This document shows positions 46,522 to 55,008 of a DNA stretch of 64,000 nt, piece by piece. The position numbers were made by a program, and so were the translations under genes. Positions within the stretch are counted from its first letter, which is position 1. Every line of letters starts with the position of its first letter. This DNA is from Bacillus proteolyticus (GTDB taxonomy: Bacteria > Bacillota > Bacilli > Bacillales > Bacillaceae_G): the NCBI RefSeq assembly GCF_001884065.1, contig NZ_MACH01000167.1, positions 122,766 to 186,765 of the forward strand, written 5' to 3'. The notes under the pieces are model-generated. The model was not told the DNA's origin and searched no databases. It saw only the letters and a program-made list of their open reading frames with translations.

Positions 46522-46539
46522 CACGCATCCATCCTTCAC

Positions 46540-46878
46540 TATATTATCTCTTTCATCATAGCAAACCGAAATCTCTTATGCCATACATGAAAACCTAATA
46601 ACGAACAATTGTAATATTTCAGATATTTCTCATTAGTTTTTCTTTTATTTTCTCAAAAAAATTTGCAGGAATTTGGCGTTTTACGTAGAAATTTATGAGT
46701 TAGTTGACTGACAAAATATACAATGTCAACTACCAATATTTTTCTATATGAATATTTGTTAAACTTTTGTAAAATTTAAGTAGATTAAAGCATGAATTTT
46801 ATCATGTAGAGTACAATGGTAGTAACGACCTTCTTTCCTGAATGGGGTCAAAAAAACTAGTAGAGGAGTGGTTTTCTC
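46540..46878. other. Intergenic region between pepV and ytzE
   Basis: A 339-bp AT-rich divergent gap. No open frame with a ribosome site is seen. It has one inverted repeat, AGTTGAC at 46702-46708 and GTCAACT at 46725-46731 (perfect 7-bp arms, 16 bp apart), suited to a repressor operator, perhaps for YtzE itself. The ytzE ribosome site AGAGGAGTGG lies at 46862-46871. No clear consensus promoter found. Confidence 0.4.
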
Positions 46879-47100
46879 TTGAAACCTACAACTACTCGTA
46901 TGCTAACACGCATTAAATCGATTTATATGTACATCAATGAAAACGGTACGGTAACAACGAAAGACCTTGTAGATGAGTTCGGGATCACACCGCGAACGAT
47001 ACAACGTGATCTAAATGTGTTGCAGTTTAATGAACTCGTGTATAGCCCTTGCCGCGGCAAGTGGACAACGACAGGAAAGAAAGTGAGAATGACCTCATAA
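46879..47100 (+). CDS. ytzE: YtzE, DeoR-type helix-turn-helix protein
   Basis: A 73-residue stand-alone DeoR-family HTH: RIKSIYMYINENGTVTTKDLVDEFGITPRTIQRDLNVLQFNELV. It lacks the C-terminal sugar-phosphate sensor domain of full DeoR regulators. The TTG start has AGAGGAGTGG eight bases upstream. The targets are unknown; a short inverted repeat upstream may be its own operator. Confidence 0.88.
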   Translation: MKPTTTRMLTRIKSIYMYINENGTVTTKDLVDEFGITPRTIQRDLNVLQFNELVYSPCRGKWTTTGKKVRMTS

Positions 47101-47129
47101 CAAAAAAATAATTGTATGTAAATAAATAC

Positions 47130-47166
47130 ATACCCCTTTCTAACTCATTAGAAAGGGGTCTTTTCT
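47130..47166. terminator. Terminator between ytzE and the pseudouridine synthase gene
   Basis: ACCCCTTTCTAA CTCA TTAGAAAGGGGTCTTTT between convergent genes. Confidence 0.88.
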
Positions 47167-47183
47167 ATGCTCTGAAATTGGCG

Positions 47184-47912
47184 TTACTTTTCGTTATCTA
47201 CTTGATATGTTTTTAACATTTCTACTTCTTCATCTGTTAATTCACGATATTGCCCAAGTTCTAACTCTTCATCTAGCACTAAAGGTCCCATCTCTGTTCT
47301 CTTTAAGTACACTACTTTTTTCCCTACCGCTTCAAACATACGCTTCACTTGATGGAATTTTCCTTCTGTAATCACGAGCTCAATTTCAGAAATATCATCA
47401 CTTTTTAAAATTGTAAGTTCGCCTGGCTTCGTTTCATAGCCATCTTCTAAAATAACACCTTTAGCGAATTCTTTTACATCCTCTTCCGTTACAACTCCTG
47501 AAACGTGTGCATAGTATTTTTTCGGCACATGCTTTTTCGGAGATAATAGTTGATGCGTTAACTTCCCGTCATTTGTAATCAATAAGAAACCTTCTGTATC
47601 AATATCAAGTCTCCCAACAGGGAATGGATCAAAAATCGCATCTTCTAATTCTAATAAATCTATTACCGTTTCGTGGTTATCGTCTTCTGTCGCTGAAATA
47701 ACACCTTGTGGTTTATGCATCATTAAATAAACAAACTCTTTATATTCCACAACTTCACCGTGAATCATAACCTCTTGTTCTTCTACATTCACATGAAACT
47801 TCGGATCTTTCACTGGCGTTCCATCAATTTTCACAACGCCGTCTTTCAGTAATTTCTTTACTTCTTTTCTACTTCCGTGTCCCATGTTCGCTAATAATTT
47901 ATCTAATCTCAT
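47184..47912 (-). CDS. rRNA pseudouridine synthase (RsuA/RluB/E/F family)
   Basis: A 242-residue pseudouridine synthase. An N-terminal S4 RNA-binding domain (MRLDKLLANMGHGSRKEVKKLLKDGVVKIDG) precedes the catalytic domain, with the Asp in PVGRLDIDTEGFLLITNDG. KYYAHVSG, ITEGKFHQVKRMFEAVGKKVVYLKR are family motifs. It corresponds to B. subtilis YtzG, probably modifying 16S rRNA. The ATG at 47912 follows AAGGTGAAG. It lies 42 bp after the murJ-like gene. Confidence 0.92.
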   Translation of the reverse strand: MRLDKLLANMGHGSRKEVKKLLKDGVVKIDGTPVKDPKFHVNVEEQEVMIHGEVVEYKEFVYLMMHKPQGVISATEDDNHETVIDLLELEDAIFDPFPVGRLDIDTEGFLLITNDGKLTHQLLSPKKHVPKKYYAHVSGVVTEEDVKEFAKGVILEDGYETKPGELTILKSDDISEIELVITEGKFHQVKRMFEAVGKKVVYLKRTEMGPLVLDEELELGQYRELTDEEVEMLKTYQVDNEK

Positions 47913-47940
47913 GTTCTTCACCTTCTTTATTTATCATAAG

Positions 47941-47972
47941 AAAAGGGGACGTATTTACGCCCCTTTTGATTT
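47941..47972 (-). terminator. Hairpin overlapping the end of the murJ-like gene
   Basis: AAAAGGGGaCGTAttTACGCCCCTTTT spans the last codons of the flippase gene. Leftward T content after it is modest (TTCTTATGATAAA), so it may only attenuate readthrough into the pseudouridine synthase gene. Confidence 0.6.
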
Positions 47973-49607
47973 CAACTTTATTTTGAATCGACTACCAAGT
48001 TTACGCTGGATTTTCTCTAAAGCTTCTCCGCCAAATACTCTTTCTAGTACTCCTGTGCGAATCGCTAATACTACGTAAACAAGTCCACCAATACCTGCAC
48101 AAATCGCAACTGTAATAAGAGCGCCAATACGGCCATCAGGCGAAATCATGAAGGATAGAAGCCATTGTGATAGTTTTACAGCAATAACCATTACAAGTGT
48201 TAATATTGCAATTTGGAATGTTCTCTTATATACAACACCAAATGAATAGTTTGCATGTTTTTTGATTTGTCTATTCGTATACCATACAGAAACTAAGAAG
48301 CCGACTGCAGTAGCCAAAATCGCCCCAACTGTACCGAAATAACGAATAAAGATTACGTTACATACAAATTTCAAAATAACACCCATAACAAGTGCGACAA
48401 TCGCATGTTTTTGTTGGTTAATCCCTTGCAAGATTGCTGCTGTTACTGTGAATAAAGCGAATAACAACGCAACTGGCGCATACCACATTAATACTTGTCC
48501 ACCTAGTGGATCTGAATCGTAGAAAGCAGTATAGATTGGGTACGCAAGTGTAGAAATACCGATAACTGCTGGCAATGTTAAAAACATATTTGCCTGGAAT
48601 GTTTGTGTAATTTGTAATTTTAAATAACGGTATTGCTTTTCAGTAAACGACTTTGTAATCGCTGGTACGAGCGTTAAACTAAACGCTGTTGCAAGTGATA
48701 CTGGAATCATAATTAATTTATGCGTCCACATCGTGAAAATACCAAGTGCTCGCTCTGCGATATCTCCTTGACCAATCGCCTGCATAATAGAGTTAAATGT
48801 CAATGTATCAATTTGTTGATATAAAGGAATTGTTAATCCAATTACAACGTAAGGAATTGCATATGCAAACAATTCTTTAAACAATTGAGCGGTACTTACC
48901 GTCGATTCTGGTACAGTTTGCTCAATTAAATATTGATCCAAATATTTTTTACGTTTTAACCAGTACCAAATTAATACGCCAAGTGCTCCAACTGCTGAAA
49001 CAAATGCAGCAAATGTCGCAACCCCAACTGCCGTTGCTACTGTACCGCCAAGTACTTTAATAACGATGAAACTACCCGCTAATAAAAAGACGATACGAAT
49101 AATTTGCTCAATAATTTGTGACACCGTAGTCGGTCCCATCGATTGGTGACCTTGGAAATAACCACGGATCAAACTTGCTGCCGGCACAACAATAAGCGCA
49201 AAACTTACGAGGCGAATAATCGTCGTAACTTCTTCGATCTTATTTTGTAAACTTTGTTTACCAAGCATTGCTTCCGCAAATAATGGTGCGGTCATGTATA
49301 GAACTAGGAACGAAAGAACTCCGGTTACTATCATCATAACCATTCCTGAGCGGAACATTCTCCGGCTCGTTTTATAATCGCCAAGTGCATTATATTTGGA
49401 AACAAACTTCGAAACAGCAAGCGGCACCCCTGCCGTTGCAATACTTAAAAATATCGTATATGGAATGTATCCATATGTATAGAGCGTTCCGCCTTCTGTG
49501 CCTACTAATGCATGAAACGGAAAGACGTAAATCATGCCTAAGAACTTTACTAAAAATGTCCCTAACGTCACAATAAGCGTTCCGCGCAGAAATTTTGAAT
49601 CGGACAT
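47955..49607 (-). CDS. murJ: MOP-superfamily lipid II flippase (YtgP / MurJ type)
   Basis: A 550-residue polytopic membrane protein of the MOP/MviN superfamily with about 14 helices, matching B. subtilis YtgP (544 residues), shown there to be a MurJ-type lipid II flippase. The first helix is LRGTLIVTLGTFLVKFLGMIYVFP, with repeated GxP helices such as YAIPYVVIGLTIPLYQQIDTLTFN and LVPAITKSFTEK. The basic tail is IQRKLGSRFKIKLKSKG. GGAGGATTTTTGT precedes the ATG. The upstream region carries a long bcr1-like repeat. Confidence 0.9.
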   Translation of the reverse strand: MSDSKFLRGTLIVTLGTFLVKFLGMIYVFPFHALVGTEGGTLYTYGYIPYTIFLSIATAGVPLAVSKFVSKYNALGDYKTSRRMFRSGMVMMIVTGVLSFLVLYMTAPLFAEAMLGKQSLQNKIEEVTTIIRLVSFALIVVPAASLIRGYFQGHQSMGPTTVSQIIEQIIRIVFLLAGSFIVIKVLGGTVATAVGVATFAAFVSAVGALGVLIWYWLKRKKYLDQYLIEQTVPESTVSTAQLFKELFAYAIPYVVIGLTIPLYQQIDTLTFNSIMQAIGQGDIAERALGIFTMWTHKLIMIPVSLATAFSLTLVPAITKSFTEKQYRYLKLQITQTFQANMFLTLPAVIGISTLAYPIYTAFYDSDPLGGQVLMWYAPVALLFALFTVTAAILQGINQQKHAIVALVMGVILKFVCNVIFIRYFGTVGAILATAVGFLVSVWYTNRQIKKHANYSFGVVYKRTFQIAILTLVMVIAVKLSQWLLSFMISPDGRIGALITVAICAGIGGLVYVVLAIRTGVLERVFGGEALEKIQRKLGSRFKIKLKSKGA

Positions 49608-49631
49608 ACAAAAATCCTCCTACATCTAGAT

Positions 49632-49776
49632 AAAGTGAAACTATTACTAGCAGGAGACTCCTCTCCTACTCCTTATTAGTTGAACCATTCGAGCTTTTAC
49701 GGGCCAGTGACCTCCCTTTTTACTTCTCTTAAGTCTTAAGGTTTTAGTCTTATTGCCCACAAATAGCAGGATAGTG
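49632..49776 (+). repeat. bcr1-like repeat, longest copy (family 2)
   Basis: It starts AAAGTGAAACTATTACTAGCAGGAGACTCC, includes TTATTAGTTGAACCATTCGAGC and ends GCCCACAAATAGCAGGATAGTG, a total of about 145 bp. The known bcr1 element of the B. cereus group is about 155 bp; the assignment to bcr1 is from memory and not verified. Internal hairpins include AGGAGACTCCTCTCCT and TCTTAAGTCTTAAG. It lies just upstream of murJ. Confidence 0.7.
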
Positions 49777-49901
49777 CTGAACTCTAACTTTTGTATTGTA
49801 CCACAATTCTCCCATCAAGCAGTACTTCACCCTATTTTTCTTTTAAGAGAAAACATGCTATTCTTTTAGGCAGGAAATGTAGAAAATGAGGTCGATATAT
49901 T

Positions 49902-51173
49902 ATGTATTATGATGTTATTGTCATCGGTGGCGGTCCTTCTGGGCTAATGGCTGCAATCGGTGCTGCAGAAGAAGGCGCAAGCGTCTTACTTCTTGATAAA
50001 GGAAATAAGCTTGGACGTAAACTTGCGATTTCTGGTGGCGGTCGTTGTAACGTAACAAACCGTCTACCACTTGATGAAATCGTTAAACATATACCAGGAA
50101 ACGGGCGCTTCTTATACAGTGCTTTTTCTATTTTTAATAATGAAGATATTATTACATTCTTCGAAAATCTAGGTGTTAAATTAAAAGAAGAGGATCATGG
50201 TCGCATGTTCCCTGTATCAAATAAAGCGCAATCTGTTGTAGATGCACTTTTAACACGATTAAAAGACTTAGGTGTAAAAATACGTACGAATACACCTGTT
50301 GAAACAATTGAATATGAAAATGGTCAAACGAAAGCAGTTGTATTACAAACAGGCGAAGTGTTAGAAACGAATCACGTCGTTATCGCTGTTGGCGGAAAAT
50401 CAGTTCCTCAAACTGGTTCTACTGGAGACGGATACGCTTGGGCGGAAAAAGCTGGTCATACAATTACAGAATTATTCCCAACAGAAGTACCAATCCTTTC
50501 AAACGAACCATTTATCCGAGACCGTTCATTGCAAGGTCTCGCTTTACGAGACGTAAACTTAAGTGTATTAAACCCGAAAGGAAAAGCTATCATTTCTCAC
50601 AAAATGGACATGCTCTTCACTCATTTCGGCTTATCTGGTCCTGCTGCTCTTCGTTGTAGCCAATTCGTTGTGAAAGCACTGAAAAAGTTCAAAACGAATA
50701 CAGTGCAAATGAGCATCGATGCATTGCCAGAAGAAAATAGTGAACAACTATTCCAGCGCATGCTGAAACAAATGAAGGAAGATCCGAAAAAAGGAATTAA
50801 AAACGTTTTAAAAGGTTACGTTCCTGAGCGTTACTTCCTATTCTTATTAGAAAAAAATGAAATTGACGGTAGCGAACAAGCTGGACAAGTTTCTCATGAG
50901 AAGATTCGTGCACTTGTGAAAGACTTTAAAGAATTTACTGTGAATGTAAATGGTACGCAGTCAATTGAAAAAGCATTCGTTACTGGCGGCGGTGTCTCCG
51001 TTAAAGAAATTAATCCGAAAGAAATGTCTTCTAAATTCACGAATGGCTTATACTTCTGCGGAGAAGTTCTTGATATTCACGGTTATACTGGTGGCTATAA
51101 CATTACATCTGCCCTTGTTACCGGTCGAATTGCCGGAACAACAGCTGGACAAAATGCGAAAATGCACCTATAA
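49902..51173 (+). CDS. ytfP: YtfP, NAD(P)/FAD-dependent oxidoreductase (HI0933 family)
   Basis: A 423-residue flavoprotein. The FAD site is [39 protein letters not shown], then [13 protein letters not shown], and the second FAD motif near the C-terminus is [28 protein letters not shown]. The HI0933/YhiN-like family includes BaiN-type reductases; the substrate is unknown. The start has only a weak AGGTCGA site. Confidence 0.9.
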   Translation: MYYDVIVIGGGPSGLMAAIGAAEEGASVLLLDKGNKLGRKLAISGGGRCNVTNRLPLDEIVKHIPGNGRFLYSAFSIFNNEDIITFFENLGVKLKEEDHGRMFPVSNKAQSVVDALLTRLKDLGVKIRTNTPVETIEYENGQTKAVVLQTGEVLETNHVVIAVGGKSVPQTGSTGDGYAWAEKAGHTITELFPTEVPILSNEPFIRDRSLQGLALRDVNLSVLNPKGKAIISHKMDMLFTHFGLSGPAALRCSQFVVKALKKFKTNTVQMSIDALPEENSEQLFQRMLKQMKEDPKKGIKNVLKGYVPERYFLFLLEKNEIDGSEQAGQVSHEKIRALVKDFKEFTVNVNGTQSIEKAFVTGGGVSVKEINPKEMSSKFTNGLYFCGEVLDIHGYTGGYNITSALVTGRIAGTTAGQNAKMHL

Positions 51174-51207
51174 AAAAGAAACAGGGCTTCCTGTTTCTTT
51201 TTTATAG
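51172..51207 (+). terminator. ytfP terminator
   Basis: AAAAAAGAAACAGG GCTT CCTGTTTCTTTTTT at the stop codon. Confidence 0.92.
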
Positions 51208-51217
51208 GTGCATGAAA

Positions 51218-51290
51218 TTATATAAGCGATTCTGCAAGATATATCAGCGATTCCTCAAATATATCGACTTACCGACAAAGAACGACAAAT
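51218..51290 (+). repeat. Dispersed repeat, copy C
   Basis: Three ATATATC-type units at 51218, 51239 and 51259 (21 and 20 bp apart, with GCGATTCNNCAA between), ending ATATATCGACTTACCGACA, AAGAACGACAA. The GGAGGCTG hairpin of copies A and B is absent; the preceding ytfP terminator is unrelated in sequence. Confidence 0.8.
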
Positions 51291-51393
51291 CCCCTTCCTT
51301 CTAAATTCCCATTGCTTTTTTGTTGCTTTATATACCTTAGTACCTTTATATTTTATATTGTTGAATATTTAAAAAAGGGTAAGGGGAAAACAA

Positions 51394-52836
51394 ATGAGGA
51401 AAAAAGTCATGATGTCTTTAATGCTAATGACGTTTCTTTCTGCGGTAGAAGGAACGATTGTTAGTACAGCAATCCCTCGTATAACGAGTGATTTGTCAGG
51501 CGTCGAACTTGTTAGTTGGGTATATGCAATTTATATGCTTGCAACAGCTGTTTCGACTCCTATATACGGAAAATTAGCTGATTTATTCGGCCGTAAAAAA
51601 GTTCTGCTCATCGGAGCAACCATCTTCTTAATCGGTTCTGCACTTTGCGGAGTCGTTACATCAATGGAACAATTAATCTTCTTCCGTGCTCTTCAAGGTA
51701 TAGGTGCTGGCGCTGTTATGCCAATTACTATGACAATCATCGGTGACTTATATGACGAAGCGAAAGACCGCGCGAAAGCACAAGGCTGGATAAGTGCTGT
51801 TTGGGGTGTATCTGGTGTTATCGGACCATTAGTAGGAGGATTTTTAGTTGATTCTCTTTCTTGGCGCTATATTTTCTTCTTAAACGTTCCTTTTGGAATT
51901 ATCGCTTGCATAATGTTTGCCATTTCTTATAAGGAATCTGTTAAGTCTGCCGCCAAGCAACATATCGACTACCTTGGTGCAACAGTCTTCTCATTAAGTA
52001 CAATTGCTCTACTATACGCATTATTAACAGGCAGCAGTAAGCAAAACTGGGGAGATATTACAATTATCGGCCTATTAATCTTTGCCGCTATTTCATTCAT
52101 TATTTTCTTATACATCGAGAAAAAATCTCCGGAACCATTAATTCCGCTAGCACTTTTCTCTAACCGTACATTATCTACGATAAACATATTAACGCTTATT
52201 GCTGGCGCAATGATTATTAGTATTACTGTATACCTTCCAATTTGGAGCCAAGGTGTTTTAGGAAAAAATGCGACAGAGGCTGGACTTATTTTAATGCCGA
52301 TTCCTGTTATGTGGACATTCGGTGCTATGTTCTCTGGTAACTTAGTTGGTAAATTAAAAACGAAACAAATTATTTTACTTGGAGCTAGCATATTAACAGT
52401 TGCTACCTTCTTATTATTTACATTATCAACAGAGTCACCATCATTCCTTATTTATGTGGCAGTCGGATTATTCGGCTTAGGAATGGGGCTTGTTACACCA
52501 ATTTACATGGTCACAATCCAAGCAGCTGTACCGGCTCATACGCGCGGAACAGCAGTTGGTTTAAACACATTTATTAATACATTTAGTCAAACACTAGGCG
52601 CTGCAATCTTCGGAACAATCTTCAATACGATGATTCACGCGCGTGGTATTAAAAATCTTGATCTCGTATCTTCTGGCGGACACGGCGGAGCTACAGCAAA
52701 CGTAGCAACCGAATCGCAATCCGCACTAGCAGCAAGTGTACACGTTATTTATATGAGTACTTTCGTATTAGCAGTATTAACTTTAATTATTGCTTGGCTC
52801 TTATTAAAGCCAGCTAAACAAACAAGTGAGCAATAA
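51394..52836 (+). CDS. MFS drug exporter, DHA2 (EmrB/QacA) family
   Basis: A 480-residue proton-driven exporter with 14 predicted helices. Signature motifs include VEGTIVSTAIPRI (motif D1), YGKLADLFGRKKVLLIG (motif A), FRALQGIGAGAVMPITMTIIGD (motif B) and WGVSGVIGPLVGGFLVD (motif C, antiporters). Drug or toxin efflux is likely; the substrate is not predictable. TAAGGGGAAAAC precedes the ATG. No TetR/MarR regulator is adjacent. Confidence 0.93.
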   Translation: MRKKVMMSLMLMTFLSAVEGTIVSTAIPRITSDLSGVELVSWVYAIYMLATAVSTPIYGKLADLFGRKKVLLIGATIFLIGSALCGVVTSMEQLIFFRALQGIGAGAVMPITMTIIGDLYDEAKDRAKAQGWISAVWGVSGVIGPLVGGFLVDSLSWRYIFFLNVPFGIIACIMFAISYKESVKSAAKQHIDYLGATVFSLSTIALLYALLTGSSKQNWGDITIIGLLIFAAISFIIFLYIEKKSPEPLIPLALFSNRTLSTINILTLIAGAMIISITVYLPIWSQGVLGKNATEAGLILMPIPVMWTFGAMFSGNLVGKLKTKQIILLGASILTVATFLLFTLSTESPSFLIYVAVGLFGLGMGLVTPIYMVTIQAAVPAHTRGTAVGLNTFINTFSQTLGAAIFGTIFNTMIHARGIKNLDLVSSGGHGGATANVATESQSALAASVHVIYMSTFVLAVLTLIIAWLLLKPAKQTSEQ

Positions 52837-52837
52837 T

Positions 52838-52870
52838 AAAAAGGATGACCATTTTGGTCATCCTCTTTTA
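52838..52870. terminator. Terminator between the exporter and the ArsR gene
   Basis: AAAAGGATGACCA TTT TGGTCATCCTCTTTT; its right arm lies at the ArsR stop codon and serves both directions. Confidence 0.9.
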
Positions 52871-53191
52871 TTTTTCATTCTCCACAATATGCTTAAGCAT
52901 GGACAATTTATTATCCCAAAATCGTTCATAATACGAGAGCCACTGCTGTAATTCCTCTAACGGCTCCGGTTGCAAACGATATATCTTCTCTCTCCCGTTT
53001 TTTCTTCCACTCACTAAATTCGCTTCTGAAAGGATATGAAGATGCTTTACAACTGCAGTACGGCTCATTGGAAAATGGTCTGTTATTTTAGAAATTGGTA
53101 ACTCTCTATCACTTAATAACCGTAATACTTCTCGGCGGGTTGGATCAGCAATTGCTTGAAATACATCATATTTCGCTGCTGACGAAGACAT
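52868..53191 (-). CDS. ArsR-family transcriptional repressor
   Basis: A 107-residue winged-helix regulator: VFQAIADPTRREVLRLLSDRELPISKITDHFPMSRTAVVKHLHILSEANLVSGRKNGREKIYRL. It lacks the Cys/His metal sites of metal-sensing ArsR proteins, and belongs to the subgroup found next to SRPBCC genes. It starts directly after the SRPBCC stop (TAAATG), so the two are co-translated. Direct repeats upstream are candidate operators for autorepression. Confidence 0.92.
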   Translation of the reverse strand: MSSSAAKYDVFQAIADPTRREVLRLLSDRELPISKITDHFPMSRTAVVKHLHILSEANLVSGRKNGREKIYRLQPEPLEELQQWLSYYERFWDNKLSMLKHIVENEK

Positions 53192-53623
53192 TTAACCTTC
53201 AACAACCTTTTTCAGTTTTTCATTTACAATCGCTACCCATCCCCCATGCATTCTATCGCGAATAATAGAGCTCTTCGCATTCGCTTTCGGAAGGATTTCA
53301 TCAGGATGTTTCCAGCCACCGTGAATTAACGTAAATTCTGTTTTGTTATCTCCTAAGTCCTTCAAATCAAATGATACAACCCAGCCATCTGTATCCCATG
53401 AGAAAGATAAATGGTTTGGCTCATCAATTTCTAACACTTTACATGGTGATGGTCCAAATGGTGATTGCACATGAAATTCATGACCTACCTCTAATTCGAA
53501 ATTATTTGGCATAAACCATGATGCAATCCCTTCTGCAGTTGATACTATATTCCATACTTTTTGAATAGACGCGTTAAAAACGATTGTTTGTTTAATATCA
53601 TTTAATGTATTTTGTTGTTCCAT
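53192..53623 (-). CDS. SRPBCC / AHSA1-domain protein
   Basis: A 143-residue START-like lipid- or ligand-binding fold of the AHSA1 family: [70 protein letters not shown]. It has no known enzymatic residues; it probably binds a hydrophobic ligand, in partnership with the ArsR repressor. I start at the ATG at 53623, since the ATG two codons earlier lies against the AGAGGAG site. Confidence 0.9.
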   Translation of the reverse strand: MEQQNTLNDIKQTIVFNASIQKVWNIVSTAEGIASWFMPNNFELEVGHEFHVQSPFGPSPCKVLEIDEPNHLSFSWDTDGWVVSFDLKDLGDNKTEFTLIHGGWKHPDEILPKANAKSSIIRDRMHGGWVAIVNEKLKKVVEG

Positions 53624-53651
53624 TTTCATTCTCCTCTATTCGGCGCAAAAA

Positions 53652-53700
53652 ATAACACCTTTTAGTTTCATTTTTGATAATATAACACCATTTGGTTACA
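53652..53700. promoter_or_regulatory. Direct repeats, candidate ArsR operators
   Basis: ATAACACCTTTTAGTTTCA (53652-53670) and ATAACACCATTTGGTTACA (53682-53700) are two direct repeats spaced exactly 30 bp (about three helical turns). They lie just upstream of the SRPBCC-ArsR operon. The second has the symmetric core ACCATTTGGT. Confidence 0.55.
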
Positions 53701-53723
53701 TGTCAAGGAAGGCTATGTTCACT

Positions 53724-53747
53724 GTTGAGAAATTCTCAACATTTTTT
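53724..53747 (+). other. Inverted repeat followed by a T run
   Basis: GTTGAGAAATTCTCAACATTTTTT: six-base perfect arms, then a T run. It looks like a small plus-strand terminator, but no rightward gene ends here. It may also be an operator. Confidence 0.4.
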
Positions 53748-53813
53748 CAACAGGACAAACACCCTCTCAGCATTCCCTCATAATATACTCACAAAGGCAA
53801 TAAAAAATAAAAA

Positions 53814-54017
53814 CTTCTCTCAATATGAAACTCCATCATTCATATTGAAAGAAGTGCCTTACTTATATCACGCGTACTGTGTCTCGCCTCCTTCCCTCAG
53901 GGACAATACGTGAGATATGAAAAATCAGAAGGAATATGCCCACCATTTGAGTAGGTAGTTATTTCTCTTCTCCTCAACATTTCCTTAGGAGCGAAATGAC
54001 TACCGACTCACTTTTTT
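53814..54017. ncRNA. Structured three-hairpin intergenic element, candidate small RNA or repeat
   Basis: Hairpin I is 53814-53854 (15 of 16 pairs, CTTCTCTCAATATGAA with its complement). Hairpin II is 53866-53917 (TATCACGCGTACTGTG arm). Hairpin III is 53950-54008 (AGTAGGTAGTTATTTC arm, 13 of 15, plus AGGAG/CTCCT). A T run (TTTTTT, 54012-54017) follows on the plus strand, and an A-rich tract (53800-53813) gives a T run on the minus strand. No convincing protein is encoded; a 27-codon minus-strand frame lacks a good ribosome site. It could be an RNA gene on either strand, or a palindromic mobile repeat. Confidence 0.45.
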
Positions 54018-54045
54018 AAACAAAAATAAAAAGGGGATGTAAGCT

Positions 54046-54273
54046 ATGTTCTATTGCATTAATTGTTCTGAAATTCACCATGAAAAACATCCGAATGATA
54101 AAGTATTCAAAAACGGTTTTTATATTGATCCATTTTTAGGTGATCGTTATCACCTCGGTATGTGTACTGATGCTCAGGAGCATGAAACAGGAGAAATTCT
54201 TTTAACAGCAAAGAAAACAGGCGCAACACAATCTATTATGAACATTTTACCGACACATGTTGTCCCAACATAA
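54046..54273 (+). CDS. DUF3973 protein
   Basis: A 75-residue protein starting MFYCINCSEIHHEKHPND, with a CxxC-plus-His pattern and a third Cys (YHLGMCTDAQEHETGEIL) that suggests zinc or metal binding. It matches DUF3973, a small Bacillus family of unknown function. AAAAAGGGGATG precedes the ATG. The structured element at 53814-54017 lies immediately upstream and could be its leader. Confidence 0.8.
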   Translation: MFYCINCSEIHHEKHPNDKVFKNGFYIDPFLGDRYHLGMCTDAQEHETGEILLTAKKTGATQSIMNILPTHVVPT

Positions 54274-54274
54274 A

Positions 54275-54313
54275 GCATAAAAAAGAGCTGGCTCCCCAGC
54301 TCTTTTTTATGCT
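54275..54313. terminator. Bidirectional terminator between DUF3973 gene and cse60
   Basis: GCATAAAAAAGAGCTGG CTCC CCAGCTCTTTTTTATGC; its right arm covers the cse60 stop codon. Confidence 0.93.
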
Positions 54314-54489
54314 TTATAAACAATCATCGCTGAAAAACAATAAATTTGATTTTCATCATCATTAATCGAAACACCAACTTGATACTTTATATCTACAAAA
54401 TTTCCATCATCAATTTTTTTTAAAAACACATTTACAGCGTCTTCTAAGTCTTTTTCGTGACTTTCATCAAACACTTTCACACGAATCAT
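54307..54489 (-). CDS. cse60: Sporulation protein Cse60
   Basis: A 60-residue protein of the Cse60 family (MIRVKVFDESHEKDLEDAVNVFLKKI, VDIKYQVGVS). In B. subtilis it is made under sigma-E in the mother cell; function unknown. It starts 1 bp after the stop of the upstream small gene, so the two form an operon. Length equals the B. subtilis protein. Confidence 0.85.
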   Translation of the reverse strand: MIRVKVFDESHEKDLEDAVNVFLKKIDDGNFVDIKYQVGVSINDDENQIYCFSAMIVYKA

Positions 54490-54490
54490 G

Positions 54491-54727
54491 TTAACACCAT
54501 CCTAGATCGCAGCCCTCCGCCGCTTGATTATTGCCACGGTGCGTATCTATGATGCGATAAAACTTTCCATTTTCATGTATATATCCGTCTTCTAACACAT
54601 ATTGTTTATCTTCAGTATAGACATAAAACTTACCTATCATAAATTTACTCGTATATAATTCCAAATAATTTGATCTAAATTTAGCTACAACTTTATTTGT
54701 AATATCAATTTTTATTGTGTGTCCCAC
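54491..54727 (-). CDS. YusG-like (DUF2553) small protein
   Basis: A 78-residue protein: MGHTIKIDITNKVVAKFRSNYLELY, ending with the acidic Cys-containing tail GCDLGWC. The layout resembles YusG/DUF2553; I am only moderately sure. The GTG start at 54727 is preceded by AAGGAGGGAGAGAAG. It is the first gene of a pair with cse60. Confidence 0.65.
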   Translation of the reverse strand: MGHTIKIDITNKVVAKFRSNYLELYTSKFMIGKFYVYTEDKQYVLEDGYIHENGKFYRIIDTHRGNNQAAEGCDLGWC

Positions 54728-55008
54728 CTTCTCTCCCTCCTTTGCAAAGAACGGATTTAGGTATATTGTATTAGCGATTTTACATTTTATGCTTAAAAAT
54801 AAGTGGATATGCCTTCTTTCTGCGCCTGTACTATTTTTCTAAAAAAGTCACCTATATTTATTTCACATAAAAGCGCAAAAAAATACATAAAAAAAAGACC
54901 TTTACCATATTGACTCGAATGTATTCAATGTGGTATTATATAAAATTTGACATTTTTATCTAAGTGTGTTATCATTAAAGATGGTTACCACATATGGAGG
55001 TGGATGAT

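Noticed and set aside
46704-46724. Promoter TTGACT...TACAAT upstream of ytzE
   Set aside because: Spacing is only 9 bp, too short for a sigma-A promoter.
53692-53913. 73-codon plus-strand frame in the gap before the DUF3973 gene
   Set aside because: Runs through the hairpin element, lacks a ribosome site and shows no coding character.
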